DNA of 64,000 nt from Luteipulveratus halotolerans (GTDB lineage Bacteria > Actinomycetota > Actinomycetes > Actinomycetales > Dermatophilaceae), in contig NZ_LAIR01000002.1 of the NCBI RefSeq assembly GCF_001247745.1, positions 3,038,001 through 3,102,000 of the forward strand, in the 5' to 3' direction. Below are positions 61,343 through 64,000 of this stretch, piece by piece. The translations under genes were made by a program, and so were the position numbers. Position 1 is the stretch's first letter; each line of letters starts with the position of its first letter. The notes below the pieces were generated by a model. It had not been told where the DNA came from, ran no database searches, and was given only the letters and a program-made list of their open reading frames with translations.

Positions 61343-61663
61343 GCGAATGTCGTTGCGTACGTGCGGCGTGTCCCCGCCGCCGTGCGGTTCCTGTCCTGCG
61401 AACCGCTACTCGCACCGCTCGATGGACTGGACCTCACGGGAATCGACTGGGTCATCGCCGGCGGTGAGTCCGGGCAAAACTACAGACCCATGGACGTGCG
61501 TTGGGCGCGGGGCATCCGTGACACCTGTCTAGAGGCAGGGGTGCCGTTCTTCTTCAAGCAGTGGGGCGGGCGTACCTCTAAGTCGAACGGCCGCGACCTC
61601 GACGGGCAGACCTAGGACCAGATGCCCACGGGCCACGACTTCCTGCAGCGTGGCGCACGGTGA
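61343..61663 (+). pseudogene. DUF5131 (phage Gp37/Gp68 family) C-terminal remnant
   Basis: The frame carries VPAAVRFLSCEPLLAPLDGL, WVIAGGESGQNYRPMDVRWA and GVPFFFKQWGGR, the hallmark C-terminal blocks of DUF5131, radical-SAM-like proteins common on phages and plasmids. The N-terminal two thirds are absent. At 61613 a TAG replaces the Trp of the family's terminal T-W-D-x-M-P motif; DQMPTGHD follows in frame. So it is truncated and carries a nonsense mutation. Confidence 0.85.
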
Positions 61664-61875
61664 ACGTTACGGGCCCGTCATTCGACGGTTGCCGGCTCTT
61701 CACACTTGAGGGGGCGGAGCGGCCATTGGTCGCCTCGGCATGCCTGTTGGAGGTACCGGTCGGTCGAAGTAGGCTACGACGTCGGCGCTGCAGGGTCCGG
61801 CCGACGGCAACGATCTCGGTCAGCGCTCGGCTACGTCGTTGCGAACCGTCTCGATGAGCTGCCGGTGCGGTCACC

Positions 61876-62142
61876 TCAACACAGTGAGCGCGCCAGGTGG
61901 CAGTTGAACTCGTCTAGCACCTCTCGCGTCGGGTGATACTCAGGATCTCCTCCAAGGTTGCTCATTCTGAGCCATTCGTTGACGCTGCCCCAATCCCACA
62001 CTTTGACGCCGCCTGGCGCCCCCAATGGCGATGGAAAATCTCCTGGTCCGCGGATGCCTTCGACATACTGCCTCACAGTTTGGCGCGTCCGCCCAGATCT
62101 ATCCGCAATATCGGGCTTTGCTGCATCTCGACCTGGTGCACG
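61876..62142 (-). pseudogene. Helix-turn-helix (AlpA/excisionase-like) C-terminal remnant
   Basis: Starting directly after the TetR stop codon in the same frame, DIADRSGRTRQTVRQYVEGI and GPGDFPSPLGAPGGVKVWDW form the HTH and wing of the small MerR/AlpA-like family found near plasmid and phage genes. There is no proper N-terminus; a GTG at 62076 could start a 66-residue product lacking half of the HTH. Between this and the DUF5131 remnant (61664-61875) I see no gene. Confidence 0.55.
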
Positions 62143-62868
62143 TCATGCAGGCGGGCGTTTGCGTTCGCCGAACCCCATCCCTGTCGTGACGACTCGGAGG
62201 AACTCCGTGAACTGCTGGTCTGGGTCCGCGGTCAGCGCGGAGCGGGCGGGCTCCAGGCACAGGTACCCGATCATGGCCGACCAGCCGCTCATGACCAGGT
62301 GGACCACGGCCGGCGTGACCGGTACGCCGCGGCGGTCACGCCAGGTCTGCGTACCCTCGTGCACGCAGTTGATCCCGGCGCGCGGCATGAGCTCGCCGGT
62401 GGCGACTGCCTCCGACACGGTGTCGGCGAACAACGCGGCTGGGCTCATGCGCTGTTGGTGGACCTGGGGTGCCCGCGCGCCGCATTCGCTGCCTGCCGGC
62501 GAGTACAGCAGGGCGAACTCGTCGGGGTTGGCGGTCCGCCACGCACGAAGCGCGTGTGCCATGGCACACCAGCGGTCGACGGCCGCGGGGCCTTGGCTGG
62601 CGTCGCGCGCATCGGCGAGACCGGCGACGAGGTTCTCGTACGCCTCCGTTCGCAGGTCGGTCACCAGCTCTGAGCGGTCCGCGTAGAACCGGTAGAGGCT
62701 GGATACCGGCATACCGACCTCGCGCGCGATGGCGCGCATGCCGACTCCCGTCTCGCCGCGCGTGCGCAGCAGCCGGCGCCCGGCGTCCTTGATCGCCGAG
62801 CTGGTGGCGTCGCGGTCACCGACGTCGCGGGTCACCCGTTCGCAGCTTTCTGACGCTGGGGCGGTCAC
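62143..62868 (-). CDS. TetR/AcrR family transcriptional regulator
   Basis: A 241-residue repressor. N-terminal HTH: AIKDAGRRLLRTRGETGVGM, AIAREVGMPVSSLYRFYADR. The C-terminal ligand domain (LVAGLADARDASQGPAAVDR onward) matches the WHG-type TetR_C_13 pattern with FALLYSPAGSE. GTG 62868 or 62835 are possible starts. No divergent target is evident, since the upstream 590 bp has no convincing gene; the ligand is unknown. Confidence 0.88.
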   Translation of the reverse strand: MTAPASESCERVTRDVGDRDATSSAIKDAGRRLLRTRGETGVGMRAIAREVGMPVSSLYRFYADRSELVTDLRTEAYENLVAGLADARDASQGPAAVDRWCAMAHALRAWRTANPDEFALLYSPAGSECGARAPQVHQQRMSPAALFADTVSEAVATGELMPRAGINCVHEGTQTWRDRRGVPVTPAVVHLVMSGWSAMIGYLCLEPARSALTADPDQQFTEFLRVVTTGMGFGERKRPPA

Positions 62869-63457
62869 GGCAGGAATGTCCTCACGACGGGGGCAGCTGG
62901 GCGTGCCACATCGTGCGAGCGGAGGGAGACAATTGCGGTGTGGCCTCCGCGGCTGTCCCACAATGTGAGATCTGTGGCTGGTCCACATTGCCGCGCGTAC
63001 AGTGTTCGCGCGCGACCAATTGACCTGACAACGGCCTGCTGACGAAGCAGGACCGCGTGCCAGCGTATCGAACGGTCGCTGCCGTGTGCGGGCCGGGTCA
63101 GGAGGGCGGCTCGCTGCACGCCGCCCCCACTCGTGGGCCCTGCGGACTCTGGCAACTACCACGTGGTTAGTTGCCTGGTCGTGGGACAGGTGGAGAGTGA
63201 GATGTGCAGCTGGGCCTCGCACGGGTTCCGTCGTCGTGGGTGCCGTGTCTCCGGCGCTGGCGACATCTGCTTGGTCTCAACGCGAAGCGTCGATCTTGGG
63301 CGTTCGGCCGGTTCTCATCCCCGCCTGTTCGGCGTCGCCACGACTGTCGCGGTAGGCGGGAAAGCTTCGGTCGGTGGCCCGGATTCGTCCGAGTCTGGTC
63401 GCGCGCTGCACCGGGCAGTCCGTCGCGCTGGCCTGCCGGTCAGAACTGGTAACGAGT
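62869..63457. other. Intergenic region with no convincing gene
   Basis: About 590 bp. Open frames exist but lack ribosome sites, family similarity and consistent codon bias. It contains an inverted repeat at 62961-62990 and should contain the TetR promoter. Confidence 0.5.
62961..62990. promoter_or_regulatory. Inverted repeat CAATGTG-N16-CACATTG, possible TetR operator
   Basis: Perfect 7-nt arms 16 nt apart, about 95 nt upstream of the TetR start at 62868. Confidence 0.35.
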
Positions 63458-64000
63458 ATGGCTGGTAGGCACCTGGCTCCCCAGCGAGGCCGGGGTTATG
63501 CGCCTGCTCTGATCGGCCTGGTGCTTGTGGCCCTCGTCGCTGTCGGAGCGGCTGTCGCGGTCGGGAAGCTGACCGTCCCGGGGACGGCGACGCCGAGGCG
63601 AACCGGCGGCGAGGCGCACCACGCGCACAGCCCAGGCTCACCGGCTGCTGCGGCCTCGGCCACACCCGGTGAGGCGACCCTGGCAGCCTGCCAGGCCGAA
63701 GTCCGGGCCGGCGGCCGGCTGGCCAGCGCTGCGGCCTCCTCGGCCGAGCAGTACCGGACGCACACCCGCGCTCAGGTCGACGTTGATGCCGGGCGGATCA
63801 GCGCGAAGACCGCAGCCCGGCGATGGGCTGACTCCAAGAAGTTCGGTCCGCGCGACGTGCACGAGTTCGCCTCCGCCGACCGGGCCTACACGGCTGTGGC
63901 CGGGACCTGTGAGCGGCTGCAGGGCAGCAGCGGCACACAACAGGCGTGCAAGGCGCACGCCCGCGCGCTTGGCCAGGCTGCACGCACCGCCCGGCCGGTA
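63458..64000 (+). CDS. Membrane-anchored exported protein, truncated by window edge
   Basis: 181 codons open to the end of the window. Starts MAGRHLAPQRGRGYAPALIG; one N-terminal membrane helix (LIGLVLVALVAVGAAVAVG), a Pro/His/Ser linker, then an extracytoplasmic helical domain with three Cys (LAACQAEV, VAGTCERLQ, QQACKAHA) that may form disulfides. No recognised family; its position beside DUF5131 and HTH remnants suggests an integrative element. Codon positions are consistently GC-biased, supporting coding. Confidence 0.6.
   Translation, partial: MAGRHLAPQRGRGYAPALIGLVLVALVAVGAAVAVGKLTVPGTATPRRTGGEAHHAHSPGSPAAAASATPGEATLAACQAEVRAGGRLASAAASSAEQYRTHTRAQVDVDAGRISAKTAARRWADSKKFGPRDVHEFASADRAYTAVAGTCERLQGSSGTQQACKAHARALGQAARTARPV

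Noticed and set aside
62869..63457. Small plus-strand frames (for example 63133-63468) as genes
   Set aside because: No ribosome site, no family similarity, and the frame at 63133 would overlap the better-supported gene at 63458.

Overview
This is a contiguous piece of a high-GC Actinomycetota chromosome. The mycothiol genes (a mycothiol-dependent formaldehyde dehydrogenase fragment, mshA, mshD), CarD, SenX3-RegX3, an HbhA-like protein, DUF2516, GlnR and the TreY-TreZ pair fit an actinobacterium. The IS types and gene content suggest Micrococcales, perhaps the Dermacoccaceae/Intrasporangiaceae side; that placement is inference. Several gene neighbourhoods match the Mycobacterium core: regX3-senX3, phoU, gpmA, ybjN-like, mshA; DUF2516, hbhA, XRE regulator; glnR and mshD.

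Layout. 0-4 kb: a truncated mycothiol-dependent dehydrogenase, a small winged-helix protein, a LysR/SDR divergent pair with a T-N11-A box, and a frameshifted secreted CYTH-like protein. 4-6.5 kb: ispF, a four-copy hairpin array, ispD fused to a P-loop kinase domain, and carD. 6.7-13.7 kb: a lipoprotein, regX3-senX3 divergent from phoU across an 11-nt periodic PHO box, gpmA, ybjN-like, mshA and a methyltransferase-like gene. 13.7-26 kb: manA, an alcohol dehydrogenase, a hydrolase, DUF2516, dtd, an asparaginase, a cysteine-peptidase-like exoprotein, a PRC/DUF2382 stress protein, HbhA-like, an XRE regulator, ygfZ, an LCP ligase, nitrobindin, a membrane protein and MoaD/ThiS. 26-39 kb: glnR, a secreted 5'-nucleotidase, an IS481 copy, mshD, ppk1, a Nudix/histidine-phosphatase fusion and pstSCAB. 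39-48 kb: small conserved genes, treZ-treY, an orphan gene and a DUF3516 helicase.

48-51 kb is an insertion-sequence nest (an IS3 element inside an IS30 element) followed by palindromic repeats. 51-55 kb carries an aldo/keto reductase, gdhA and a glycosyltransferase. At 55.1-57.3 kb lies a two-gene island, visibly AT-richer than its surroundings, with an ABC-type AAA ATPase and a DUF4435/Toprim-like protein. This is the architecture of the PARIS (AriA-AriB) anti-phage system. 57.4-61.3 kb holds a DUF3592 protein, a duplicated gene fragment, a CDF metal exporter with its ArsR repressor and a thiolase. The last 2.7 kb is degraded: a DUF5131 remnant, an HTH remnant, a TetR regulator and a membrane-anchored protein running off the edge.

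How it fits together. SenX3-RegX3-PhoU, PstSCAB with its PHO boxes, Ppk1 and the secreted 5'-nucleotidase form a phosphate sensing, uptake and storage circuit. MshA and MshD begin and end mycothiol synthesis. GlnR and GdhA serve nitrogen. TreY-TreZ make trehalose.

Two genome-wide signatures stand out. About fifteen genes have TANNNT exactly 6-7 nt before the start codon, indicating leaderless mRNAs. Several families of palindromic repeats are present, one of which sits in frame inside three coding regions (mshD, treY and the helicase).
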